This document shows, piece after piece, positions 36,082 to 46,797 of a stretch of 64,000 nt of DNA. Where the stretch lies: contig CM055618.1 in assembly GCA_029379385.1 (NCBI GenBank), forward strand, positions 14,857,071 through 14,921,070, written 5' to 3'. The first letter of the stretch is position 1. Every line of letters begins with the position of its first letter. Below the pieces are notes generated by a model. It made no database searches. It was not told the origin of the DNA and worked only from the letters and a program-made list of their open reading frames with translations. Source of the DNA: Quillaja saponaria. Taxonomy: Eukaryota > Streptophyta > Magnoliopsida > Fabales > Quillajaceae. Position numbers and translations under genes: made by a program.

Positions 36082-36863
36082 TTAGTTCTTGTGGTGGATG
36101 TTGCTTACTCATATAATTGTCTGCCCAGTGCCCATTATTTTCTTTTTTGAAAAGGGATGATAAGTCCATTAAATTTTTGGCCAGAAGAAAAAATGGAGCC
36201 CATTGAAATTGAAACTCATTGTAACTTGCATTAAAGTTTAGTCTCACAGGCTGTTTCTGTTACTTTAAGAAATTCTTTTTCCAATATCAACTTTACTTCA
36301 CCTGCCTAGCTCAATTCTTTGGATGAGATTGAATGACATTGATGTTTTTGATAGAGCCGGAAATAAAGATACTTGCTTCATATCTCCTAATTCAACAGAG
36401 CTTTCTGGGTTTGAAATGTTAGTGTCTCCCTCTGAAACTGATAGAATGTTACAGAAGCTTTGTTATCAACATATCATACAGAAGTTGATAGATGTACTTG
36501 GAAATTAATGGAGAAATGAATCTTACCAAGTCATAGGGTATTCAGAATGAATCTTATGACTTAACAATTTAATTTAAAGCAATCCAAATGGCATCCCTAA
36601 ACTTACAATTGAAAAATTCTCTGCCACGTAATCTAACAAACTAGCAGATGAATAGTGAGGTGTTGTAAATACTCAATCTGGTTAAGAAAAACGAGGGAAC
36701 GTGTAACGGTCTGCAGCTGAAAGCATTTAAGTACTGATCTCGTTCTGATCATCATCATATCATAACGCCAAAAGATTAAAATCCAAAAAAAGTTGTAAAT
36801 TAATTAAGCTCTGAAATGAATATTGAAGGAAGGAGACCATGTCATTCTCAAACCTCCTCCTCC
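36082..36863. other. BOU 3' UTR and spacer
   Basis: The first few hundred bases should be BOU 3' UTR. The 61-codon open frame at 36323-36508 has no family features. No repeat was recognised. Confidence 0.45.
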
Positions 36864-37829
36864 ATGGCCATGCCTATTGTTTCTAGATTGGATCACTTGG
36901 ACTTCACTGTGAGCTTTTCTTAATTTCTCTTTTGTTTTATAGCATTAAATTTAAAATTCCTTGTAATATATATATATATGTTGGATCAAATTTAGATGAA
37001 ATATTTAGAAAGAAAACAAAGATGGAGCAGCTGCAATCATGAATCAGTCCAAGGAGCTGAGAAACAACTATTCAATGAATATATCCCTTTGGATTTAGCA
37101 GTAAAGGAGGCTTACTTCAAAGGGTCCTTGTTGGATCGGGTGACATCTCTTGAACATAGACTTCTTCAGGTAGATTAGATCACTTCAAAAGTGGAGTTAA
37201 AACTCACGACCACATACATAGTATATAACATGTAACATATATATTCTAGCATTGGTTCTTACTAATTTTGGTTGGTGTGTATGTGGTTTAGCTATGCTTG
37301 GAGATTGAATCAAACTGCAGCTCACGAGCTTCAACACAAACCTTGGGAGAGTCTTCCTCAAGCCAAGGCTCCAAGAAGGGGGAAATTATGTGTTGCTCAT
37401 TTCCAACTTCCAACATTAATCTAACAAATCATGGACATGGACATGGGCATGGGCATGGACATAATGGAATAATATCGTCTCAGCTCCATGTTAATACTAA
37501 TAAGCTTGAAATTGAGGTAAAAAATTACTTTTGGATTTTCTAAGTCATTCACATTGATCACCACCAATTTATACTTAATTATTATGCAAATCCTGGAAAT
37601 GATGATTTTAACTATGCAGGAAAAATCAGAGAGATGTGGATGTGGGAAACAGAAATTGAAAAATTCTAGTCCTCCAACCAAGCCCAAGCCCAAGCCCAAG
37701 CCCAAGCCCAAGCAGACAGTAGTACTGAAGAATAAACAGAATGGGGATGATGAGAAGAAATGCAAGGATACTGTAAGAAAGAAAAGGAAGCCTCCTAGTT
37801 GGCCACATTTTAAATTATTGGGTTGCTAA
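36864..37829 (+). CDS. Small plant protein with His-Gly and Lys-Pro runs
   Basis: I do not recognise a named family. Four exons join in frame: 36864-36908, 36996-37169, 37292-37516, 37620-37829, giving 217 residues. It starts MAMPIVSRLDHLDF and then has a helical part, EYIPLDLAVKEAYFKGSLLD, RVTSLEHRLLQLCLEIES, that could form a short coiled coil. A Ser-rich stretch, a His-Gly run of about five repeats (37430-37463), a Cys pair CGCGK and a Lys-Pro run (37680-37713) follow. The basic end is KKRKPPSWPHFKLLGC. No membrane segment is seen. It lies between BOU and the ABA receptor. In Arabidopsis I recall the small gene At5g46795 (MSP2) in that position, so it may be the positional counterpart, an inference I could not test. 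Confidence 0.72.
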
Positions 37830-38338
37830 TTAATTAATTATTTTGTATTATTTAATTTAATTTACTGTCGAGCTTAGCTCTAATTGTTAGTGCTCGGAGT
37901 TCGAATATTCCAAAAAAGGAAAGAAAAAAAAAGAAGAAGAAGGGATTGGTTTTGCTTAGCTGGATTAGCCGTCGAATGATGTAGACTCTTTCTTGACTCT
38001 GAGCAAAGTGGAAACCACACAAAGCTCCTAACTTTCTTTTCCATTTATTATTCTCTCTATTTTCCATATTACTCTGTAAACACTTGAATTTAACTGGTCT
38101 GAGTATTTTTAAAAATCAATAAATCACATCATATGAATTAAAAAATACTTAATAATTGATCAGAGTTATACATCCTTTTCTCTTTTCTTTTCCAATCAAT
38201 ACGAGACTTCCACTCTCTTGTCTCTCTCGGGGTATTACAACCCCTCACCATTTCCAAATTTCATTTCCTATTATTTTGCACATGTCACGTGTCCCTCCCC
38301 CTCTTTCGTTTCTCTCTTCCTTTCTCTCCTACTGAGCA

Positions 38339-38987
38339 ATGGAAATTGCCGAGGGATTAACGGGAAACCGAGAAACCGAGGGAAAGCAGCCGACCAATCA
38401 CCATCTCACGGGCCCAACCGGTTTGACTCAGGACGAGTTCGAATATCTGAAGCAGTTCATTATCGAGCACCATACTTACTATGTGGGTCCAGGCCAATGC
38501 TCTTCCTTACTCGCTCAACGAATCCACGCGCCACTCAATCCAGTCTGGTCCATAATCCGTCGTTTCGACAAACCCCAAGTCTATAAGCACTTTATAAAAA
38601 GCTGCTTCGTGAAAGAGAATTTCAAAATGGCTGTAGGTTGCACCAGAGCACGTGAATGTCATCTCGGGATTGCCGGCAGCTACAAGTACCGAAAGGCTTG
38701 ATATACTAGATGATGACCGATACATCACTGGTTTTAGTATTACTGGTGGCGAGCACCGGTTGAGGAATTACCGGTCAGTGACGACGGTGCACGAGTTTGA
38801 TCACCACGACGGAAAGCGGACCGTCGTTTTGGAATCGTATATAGTGGATGTGCCTGAGGGGAACACCGGGGAAGATACGCTTCTGTTTGCGGATACAGTT
38901 GTCAGGTTGAATTTGCAAAAACTGGCGTCCGTCGTCCAAAGGACGGATCGTGACGGTAACGGTGACGGTAAGTCACTAGTGGGGTGA
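38339..38987 (+). CDS. PYL1: ABA receptor, PYR1/PYL1 type, frame broken by one extra base
   Basis: Single-exon PYR/PYL/RCAR (START-like) receptor that binds abscisic acid and then inhibits clade A PP2Cs. The first frame (38339-38647) gives 103 residues, through TRDEFEY-like and YKHFIKSC parts to VGCTR. Lys83 and His84 there equal PYR1 Lys59 (ABA carboxylate) and His60. The frame then shifts by one at 38648-38651, where one extra base (best guess C38649) lies between the Arg codon and GTG. The second frame carries NVISGLPA (gate), STERLDILDD, GGEHRL (latch) and TVVLESY to the stop at 38987. Read literally, the protein ends at 38701 without gate or latch and could not work. All else is intact, so an assembly error is as likely as a recent null allele. 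The VGCTR(D)V and NYRSVTT parts favour PYR1/PYL1, and gene order agrees. Confidence 0.9.
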
Positions 38988-41937
38988 ACAAGAATAACAT
39001 ACCAAGTTTTTTTTTTTTTTTTTTTTTTTCCTCCATACTTCAGATAAACCAAGTATCCATTGTTTTTTTTTATTTAAGTAGATTGACTTGGATGCCCTTG
39101 CTTCAGTGAGTGTTTTTGCAAATGGTACGTTGGAAATGTGATTGGAAGTAAGGGCTTTTCAGTCAATGCAGTGTGCATGGGAAATGTTGACTTGTGGATG
39201 TTGATGTCTTCTAAACAGATCATTTTGTTAATATCATTTGCCTCTTTATTTTATTTTTGTGGGAAAATCATTATCTATTTTTTAATTTTGAGTTATTAAG
39301 ATACAAAGATATATATTTAATAAATTATTTTATTTATATATACAGATATAGTTATTCATAGGGTATCCCAAGACATGAAAGCGTAATGGAAGTGGACCAA
39401 GTGAGTTGCCCCACGAGGCCAACTGTAAATTTAGAATATACAAGTTGCCAACTTGACAAATTTAGAATGGATGCAAATTGCCAACTTAACAATATGTATG
39501 ACTATGAAATTTCACAAAAATAAACGAAGTAAGAAAGTAGGAATGATTTATATTTTTCCTTAAGAACGTAGCTGTAATTTATGTTTGCTAGGTGTCATTC
39601 AATGTTACATAGCCTGTGAATTTGATAAGATAAGAAAACGACCAACAAGAGGAACTGGAACAAACAAAAGAAAGAACTTTAATAGGCACACCCATGAAGA
39701 GTGCATTATTAGTGGATGGGTTTGAAGTTTGAAGCCATCTTTGACTAGATTTCTCAGCAACTAAATCTCAAGAATCATTTGTTTATCTCGAAATTTGACA
39801 AAACTTTTTGTTGAGGACAAGTAGTCTGTGAGGTCTAACTTCCTCATTTCAGTCTCAACTTCACCCCTGCTTGCTTCTGCTCTACCACTGGGATTAACCA
39901 GACTGACCTGACCTGACAAAAGTCTTTCATTAACAGCTCAACTAAGTTTTTCCCATAGAGCCGTAGACATTAACATAGGCATGTCACAATCTTCCAGAAC
40001 ATGCAACAATTACTACATGTTCTTTCACCTTCATGATCAACTACACAGGTCCAGCCGCATTTCCCCCTCCCCAAATCCCCTCCCGAGTCCACGAGCCCTG
40101 GCCTCCTCACTTAATAAAAAAAAAGTTTTATAAAAAAAAAAAAAAAAAAAAAAAAACGATCAACTAAACAAAGTCAGGTTGAATCTCACAAAATTGTCCC
40201 ATTCTCATTCACCACAATCGTCTTCATATATGTTTAACCAAAATTTTGAAGAAACAGAAAAGGCAGCTACTCAAATTCTAGATCACAAAGCAGCCAAATC
40301 AGATCTTTCAACAAGCATATTCAAGACTATAAATGCCAAATCAAGAACTTAAAACTACACCAAAAGGAAGTGAATTCACTGCAGTTTAAAGTTTTAACAT
40401 AAATTTAGTGGCTCACAATGCTTACAAAAAGTAAACACAAGTCAAGCTCTTCTCAAGTCCCGTATCTAATCTCAGGCTACTTACGTAACGGAGCTCATCA
40501 ATATACCATGTGTCAATTAGGTAACTGGCTAGAAATAATAAAATCAGTAATAACAAACCCTGTCAATGTAGATTATCAAAACCTGGCAGTGTCACTCCAT
40601 CATAGATATAACAATAAAAGGAGATCCACCATCAACTTTACCATGAACATAAGTTTCATGATAACCATGATGTGGCATTCAACCTAGCATTCTATAAATT
40701 ACACCACCTATGTATGTTGTGTAAGCAGCAAAAAAGAAACCTACATTTAGAAATGTCCAAGAAAAGCTTAAAAATTCAATGTAATTTATAAATCAGTTAA
40801 GATATTCAGTATTCCAGAATCTTTACATGCCAGGATTAATCATTTTTCATCCAGGTAATGAGTTCATTATGATAAAGAACCCTGCAAATGTTGAAAGACT
40901 TTGCATGGAAAATAGAAATAGAAAATGAGGATGAGTAAAGCTGGAGGCCGACATATAAAACAGTAATACATAAGATTGCCGTGGTTGGTGAGAGGAGGTA
41001 AAAATATAAAATGAGATCACACAGAAAGGTAACACACCCAAGACATTACAAAACTCGATTCTGTGACAATAAAAAAAACAAGCATTACCAGCAGAAGTAG
41101 CAAGCATTTTTTAAGGTTATTGTTCTTTGCTCCTACCATAGGCCCCACTATTGAAAATTCATGTTGAGAGGTAAACATAACAGTAAGAAACACAAATGTA
41201 AAGGCCCACTTCGAGAAAGGGTGTGGCTAACAAAACGATCAAATAGTAACATATATTGACCACAGGAAGCCTGATACAGAAGAAAAGACATAAAACAATT
41301 ATATTTATCCATGCAATAGCAAGATAGTTTTTGTATAAATAGCTGTAAATAGTTACAAAGTTAATGAAGCCAACTGCAGAATACAAAGAACCGAATGAAG
41401 TAGATGAAACTGAAATACTTTAATGAGCTCCAAAAGAAGAATCCTCTATTGCAACTTACATGGTGAAATACCAATTGATCAATTGTTCAAGAAACTCCTT
41501 CCAGAATCAGGTCACCAAGAAATTCACCTCAAACAATTTATTAAGATTAATTCCATAACATTACAAAAAGCTTGACCTAGCTAGCCTACATCACAGACAA
41601 CTTTGTCTGCAAACCTACTTCCTTTCATGTAACAGCCGACTCTTCCATTTACAGCTCCTGTTGAATAGCCCAGTTGAATTGTCTGATCTTTGATGTATGC
41701 CTAAGATAAAACTTGGCCAAAAAATAAAAGGATTGCAGCAGCTATCGCTATTAACAAAAAGTGAAACAAAGAAATGAAACAAAATGCTACAAACAATAAA
41801 AAAGGACCTCTTAGACCATGATTGTACATTACATTGCCATGGATGAAGCACATCAAAGAAATAGATCAATCCATATCATGAAAGCAGCAGCCCTCATCAA
41901 GCATGGAGCTCAAAACATGAAAATGCTGTTGACAACG
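38988..41937. other. Spacer between the ABA receptor and VQ genes
   Basis: The left edge holds the receptor 3' flank, with a T-run at about 39007-39029. The right edge holds the 3' UTR of the minus-strand VQ gene. An A-run at about 40135-40157 follows a C-rich stretch and could be an old retroposon tail. Open frames at 40418-40687, 40847-41107 and 41615-41869 have no recognisable content. I see no gene. Confidence 0.5.
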
Positions 41938-42903
41938 TTATTGATCTCTCCATCTAGGGCTTGAGATTGGAAAAAATCCTGAAGGAGATAAAGGAAATAC
42001 AAGACCTGGAGAAAGTGGAGGTTGAGGCCCTGGTCCTAAAATCCCTGACTGTCCCATGGGTGAGAATGAAAAATTTGGTGTCAAAGGTGGAGGAAATTGA
42101 ACCCCAGGTGAAAACAAAGGATAAGATGATCGAGGAGAAACCAAATTCAAAAAATCAGTAGGGGATGGCAAGAGGAACTGAGAAGTTGGAGAAGGTAAAA
42201 GGGCAGGACCATTACTTTGTGGGTAAGGGAGATTAGACAAAGGTGGGTTAGGACCATTCAGTCTTGGAGAAGGGAAAGCAGGCATTGGAGGATTAGGAAG
42301 TAAACCAGATGATGGAGGTTGAGCCTGAATATAACCAGGAGCATGTGGATGTGGGTGCCACTGTAAGTGTGTGTTTGGGTGTGGCAGTGGCTGTTGCTGT
42401 GGTTGACCTTGAGGTTGATAACCCCTGGGACCTGGACCTATAATTGAATTTTGAAGGTAACTCATGTAAGCCGAAATGGGAGATTCAGCTGTATTGGCCC
42501 AAATCATGTCAGGAGTGGGTGATGGCTGTCCAAACTGAGCAGGTCTAGGAAAGCTATTGTTGTATGGGATTGGAGGTGGGGCTGCATGGACTAGCATAGG
42601 TGGGGGCATTGGAGGACGGTTAATGGGTGTTAGTGGGGGAGGTCTAATTTTCTGCAACCTCATGCTCTGCGGTTTGGGTGGATTGTGTGGAGGTCTTGGA
42701 AGAGGATCCTGTGATGGTGATCCAGTAAGCTGCTGAACAATGTCCCGGAACTCGTTCTTGCTTATGTTGTAAACCTGAGGCTGAGGTTGCTGTCTAGTAG
42801 CATTGTTACCAAAATTTGGTTGGTGTAAAGGGCTCTTCCTTATATTTTTACCCAACTTGTTCACGCCCAAATGATCACTTTGCCTGTTTTTTGAGTTATC
42901 CAT
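41938..42903 (-). CDS. IKU1: VQ motif protein, HAIKU1-like
   Basis: One coding exon of 321 residues. FRDIVQQLTG at 52-61 is the FxxxVQxLTG motif that defines VQ proteins, which bind WRKY factors in the nucleus. The surrounding start MDNSK..HLGVNKLGKNIRKSP and VYNISKNEFRD match HAIKU1. The rest is Pro-rich and disordered, with repeated PSP, PPP and LLPSPT words and a short C-terminal SPRWRDQ, as in HAIKU1. In Arabidopsis IKU1 acts with IKU2 and MINI3 in endosperm growth and seed size. As I recall, a related VQ gene (At5g46780) sits beside PYL1 there, so this may be that copy rather than IKU1 itself. A leader intron is likely: a donor AAGTG|GTATGT lies at 43268/43267. Confidence 0.9.
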   Translation of the reverse strand: MDNSKNRQSDHLGVNKLGKNIRKSPLHQPNFGNNATRQQPQPQVYNISKNEFRDIVQQLTGSPSQDPLPRPPHNPPKPQSMRLQKIRPPPLTPINRPPMPPPMLVHAAPPPIPYNNSFPRPAQFGQPSPTPDMIWANTAESPISAYMSYLQNSIIGPGPRGYQPQGQPQQQPLPHPNTHLQWHPHPHAPGYIQAQPPSSGLLPNPPMPAFPSPRLNGPNPPLSNLPYPQSNGPALLPSPTSQFLLPSPTDFLNLVSPRSSYPLFSPGVQFPPPLTPNFSFSPMGQSGILGPGPQPPLSPGLVFPLSPSGFFPISSPRWRDQ

Positions 42904-43720
42904 TTGAAGAAACTATATCACCACTCACTCCAATCAAGAAATACTACTAGTTGTGATCTCCCCACAAGGTCGAACCAATTCATCAGCTTCACAAAGATTC
43001 CCAGAACTTCAAAATTCAAGCTCAATCAAGTACAACTTCAGATTCCAATTGACATTCACTTCAAAAACCAATACCCAGTTGCAATCTATATTTTCGCGAA
43101 GTCAAAACAATTAACAACTTCAAAATAATAAGCAGAAACTCCTATATTCCTATTTCAATTACATAACATTTCGGATCCTCTACCATATCCATAAGCTAAA
43201 AGCATATCAATTCGGCTAACAGCACCAAAATTAACCCTAGAGCAGAGGTAAGAAGCAGAAAACATACCACTTTTCGAGCGAAATTAGCGGAATCTCCAGC
43301 ACAACTGTTTCCTCTTAGATATCATAGACCAGAATCTCATAGCAGATCCTTCTCCCAGGAAAAAAGACTCCAAAAACCAGGTCGTACAAAAGGGTAAATA
43401 TTGATTGGAAATGAACCAAGGAGAACCTCAGAATTCAACCCAATAACCCCAAAACTCAAACTTTCATCTGGGTTCAAATGCTTGAGAAAAGAAAAAAGAG
43501 TAAACGCAAAGAAAATAAGCAAGAAGAGAAAACAAAACAAAACAAAGAGGGATAATTTATTACGCCTTGACTAGAGGAATGAACTGAGAGACCAAAACGA
43601 AAAAAGAAAAGTCCACCTCGATCTTTATCTGTCAGTTGAATCTGGAAAAAAATGAAGGAGGACGAGCTGGAAGAATGAATAAGGAAACCCTAAGGTGGAA
43701 CAGAGACTAATGTACGTGGT
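42904..43720 (-). other. Leader and promoter region of the VQ gene
   Basis: On the minus strand a good donor occurs at 43267. A weak acceptor TATAG occurs next to the ATG, leaving a leader intron of about 350 bp. A CT-rich leader exon would lie at about 43268-43700. Open frames here are chance. Confidence 0.4.
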
Positions 43721-44363
43721 GGTCAATGGGGGAAATGAATAAGTTGGATTTTTGGGTAAGAGGTACAGATTGAATACTGTAATGTGGGGTCCATTGTGGT
43801 AGGGAAGTGTATGACTATGGAACCAAAATGACGATTGGCTTACGGTAATTCGTCCAAAACCAGTTCACAAACAAAGATCTACATCCCACCATGGCTAAAG
43901 TCAAACAAAACGGAATTGCCTCTGTGTCTCTGTGTGAGTGAGACATCTCGCGCCATGCAACCGTTAAGTTGTTAAGCCTCACTTGGGCCATGAGTGTTCA
44001 GGCTACGAAGATCGAACTACCTTGGGCTGGGCTAGATAGTCACAAATTGTGCTTGATTGCCCTTGAAAAACATATACTTTGAAAGTTTGCATTTTGTTAT
44101 ATAAATATTATATGTGAGATTTTCTTTTCTTTTTTTCTGAAATCTCTGAAAATTCATTGAACATAGGTATGAAACTATCGTGAAAGTAAATATGGTAAGC
44201 CAATCAAGGAAAGTTCAAAAAAAATAATGGTCAGCTTAAAATTAAGGTCAAGTGGAAGAATTCTCATGTTAATGTCCAAGCAAGTTCCAACTAAATTACT
44301 CATCCTCCATTTTTTCCAACTCAAAAATATTGTACTATACAACATATCACAAGAAAAAGAAAG
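43721..44363. other. Spacer between the VQ gene and tRNA-Met
   Basis: VQ promoter side. No gene or repeat was recognised. Confidence 0.5.
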
Positions 44364-44448
44364 TGGGGTGAGAGAGGCTCGAACTCTCGACCTCAGGATA
44401 ACTCAGAAGCTATGAGACCTACGCGCTAGCCAACTGCGCCACCACCCC
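44364..44448 (-). tRNA. Elongator tRNA-Met (CAT) with intron
   Basis: On the minus strand the gene starts GGGGTGGTGGCGCAGTTGG and ends CTCTCTCACCCC plus discriminator A at 44364. The acceptor stem pairs over 7 bp with one G-T pair. Box A (TGGCGCAGTTGG) and box B (GAGTTCGAGCC) are intact. The anticodon loop reads CTCATA, giving CAT. About 11 extra bases (GCTTCTGAGTT) follow the base after the anticodon. In plants only tRNA-Tyr and elongator tRNA-Met genes usually carry introns, so this fits well. CCA is not encoded. T-runs lie just downstream on the transcript side. Confidence 0.95.
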
Positions 44449-44718
44449 GTTGTTGTTTACTAACTTCATATTAATATGTGTCTTTTTTCTCACATAATTG
44501 TTTTTGTCTTTTGGAGAGAAAGCTCAGTGTCTGTCTCGACAACATCATCGGCCTATAAATCTCAACCCTGTCTGGCTTAACACCATTAACAAACAATACC
44601 TCTCTCTTCTTACTTCTTGGCTCATATAAACTACTCATTCTCTCCATCTGTCTCTCTCTTATCATTGTGTTTGCAAAGTTCTCAGGTCAAACTCAAAATA
44701 CAGATCTGCACTCAGAAG

Positions 44719-46259
44719 GTAATGTAAGTAAAGTCGGTACCCAATTTGGTGTTCTTTCTTAGCACTAACTCTCACAGATCATAATGTTTGTGATAGAATC
44801 CATCTTATTACACCAAAAAATAAAAACTTTTCTTTTTCTTACTTTCCCCAAATATAGGAAAAGAAAACCCTCTTGTTAGAACTCTTCCATTTTTTGATTT
44901 CTTTAGTTGATTGCATTTATTTTAGCTTTGAAACCCATATTTGTCCATTATCCTACTACGGTTTGCATTGCAGTACTATGTTGTGGTTATCACAATTACT
45001 CTATTAGGCAATATGGTACTGAAACAAATGCATATCAGTTACTCTATAATGTTATTATGTTAATGCCTTAGAAGGTAGGATGATTAATTAAGTGATCAGT
45101 TTTCCATTTAATTAATTCATAGTCAGTGTCCTCAAGCATAGTTCTTTTATTGATTTTTAAGGATTGGATTAATCATAAGCTTCTGCGATGTCAGATTTAT
45201 CACCTTATAATCATGTTTTTGTCAAAGTTAAGATATAACTAGGCTTATCTCAGACGCATGACAGATTTCAGTATTGACATATAGAAAGAAACAAAAATTA
45301 TTGTTGTACAGAAAACAAGAAAAATATTATCATGGCTTTTGGTCACTACTCACTACTCACTAGTGCTGTAACTACAACATATTGAAACCTAAGCTTGTAT
45401 ATTTCAGGCCTTTTTAGTATTCTTGAGCAATAGGTCAATAGATGTTCATAAATATCAAACTTTTGCATCAGGAATGAAAGAGAAATTGTAAAACTGAAAA
45501 GGGGATATAGAACGTGGCATTGGACACTGTAATAGTTCTTTATTTCTGATACGCATAATTTCCCTTTAGTGATAAAGAATGGTGAAGTTTCTATAACTTT
45601 GGAGGATTGTAGATGTATGGAGAGGAACTAACTACTTGGTTTCTGATATTTGGTTTAAATATAGTGATTCACTTTCTAAATGCCAAAAGCCTGTAGATTT
45701 GCCTGTTTGGCTATGATTGGATCACAGGCAGCTTTTACTGATGATTTACCCACATGGTTGATGAGATTTTTCCAAGTTAAAATTTGTTAACCTCAAATGT
45801 TAACTATATTCAGAGTCCATTATGCATAACTTTAACTCATAGTAGGAATAACAAGAGTTTGATCATGATCATATTAAGCATAAAAGCATATTTCTAAGTA
45901 GCCAATATTGAAAATGACAAATCGAAAGAGCTCCTCTATGATCATCTTTCTGCAACTTCCACTGTTAGGTTCTCTTATATAAAAATTCAAATACACACAC
46001 TGCAGATGCGATGAGGACCTGTATGGTTCTATGTTATAAATACATTCCTGGAATGATGTGGGTTGCATTTGTTTATTGCTTCATAGTTCATATTTTAGAT
46101 GAATGAGAAATTGGATTGATGATGAGGTTAACTAATGGATGTTGCATGGATTGAAAAGCTAACTTTCTATTGAAAAATATGACATGCTTCCATTAAGTAG
46201 GGAAATATATATGGAAATAATTGTCTAGAGTTTATCTTTAACTCACTTCGTTAATGCAG
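44719..46259 (+). other. Leader intron of the 173-residue protein gene
   Basis: The donor CAGAAG|GTAATG lies at 44718/44719 and the acceptor AATGCAG ends at 46259. The noncoding first exon would be about 44620-44718. The intron is AT-rich with no gene. Confidence 0.5.
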
Positions 46260-46275
46260 ATGCAAAACTTCTAAA

Positions 46276-46797
46276 ATGAAAAACGGGCAAAGTTTTAATG
46301 CTGCCGGTTCAGAAGATAGTTATGTAATGAAGCCTGTTGATCAAACAGCACGTAAAGGCCGCCATGACATCATGACTCGTCGCCTAAAGAATCGAGAAAG
46401 ACAACGTAGATACAGGGCACGTAAGCGTCTAGAAGCAGAAAACAATAAGTCTTCTGCCATAGAAGAGACAACTCCATTGCAAGTAGAACTGCAACCAAAT
46501 GAGATTTATAGCAACCGTGTGCAACGCATATATTGTGAAAGGGATTGGAAAAAAGATGCAAGAAAGGCTCATGCTCTTAAGGATAAAGCAGTGACACCTA
46601 ATGGTTCTCTTGCTCCTTCCGCATTGCTTACTAGTGAAACTCAAGCATCATGTTTGGCCTCTGGAAATAAGGGAGAACCATCATTAGAAAGGGAATTTCA
46701 GTATGCTTCCTCTCCTAGTGTTTCCAATGGTGAAACTCATAGAATTGTGCTGGGTCGAAGAGATTGGAAAGCAGAAGCTAGAAAGAAGAAAAACTAG
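46276..46797 (+). CDS. Unidentified 173-residue protein with a bZIP-like basic stretch
   Basis: I do not recognise a named family. One coding exon. Residues 39-50, NRERQRRYRARK, have the spacing of a bZIP DNA-binding region (N-x7-R: Asn39, Arg47), but no leucine heptads follow. The next part is EENNK-type and Ser/Glu-rich. A second feature is a duplicated basic motif: RVQRIYCERDWKKDARKAH at 81-99 and HRIVLGRRDWKAEARKKKN at the very end, sharing RDWK-x-(D/E)ARK. The protein is soluble and very basic, so nuclear or nucleic-acid binding is plausible but unproven. A four-codon upstream frame (ATG at 46260, stop at 46272-46274) begins with the first base after the acceptor and ends one base before this start codon. 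Confidence 0.72.
   Translation: MKNGQSFNAAGSEDSYVMKPVDQTARKGRHDIMTRRLKNRERQRRYRARKRLEAENNKSSAIEETTPLQVELQPNEIYSNRVQRIYCERDWKKDARKAHALKDKAVTPNGSLAPSALLTSETQASCLASGNKGEPSLEREFQYASSPSVSNGETHRIVLGRRDWKAEARKKKN

Noticed and set aside
40060..40160. C-rich stretch followed by a long A-run, possible SINE
   Set aside because: No box A/box B pair or flanking duplication could be identified.
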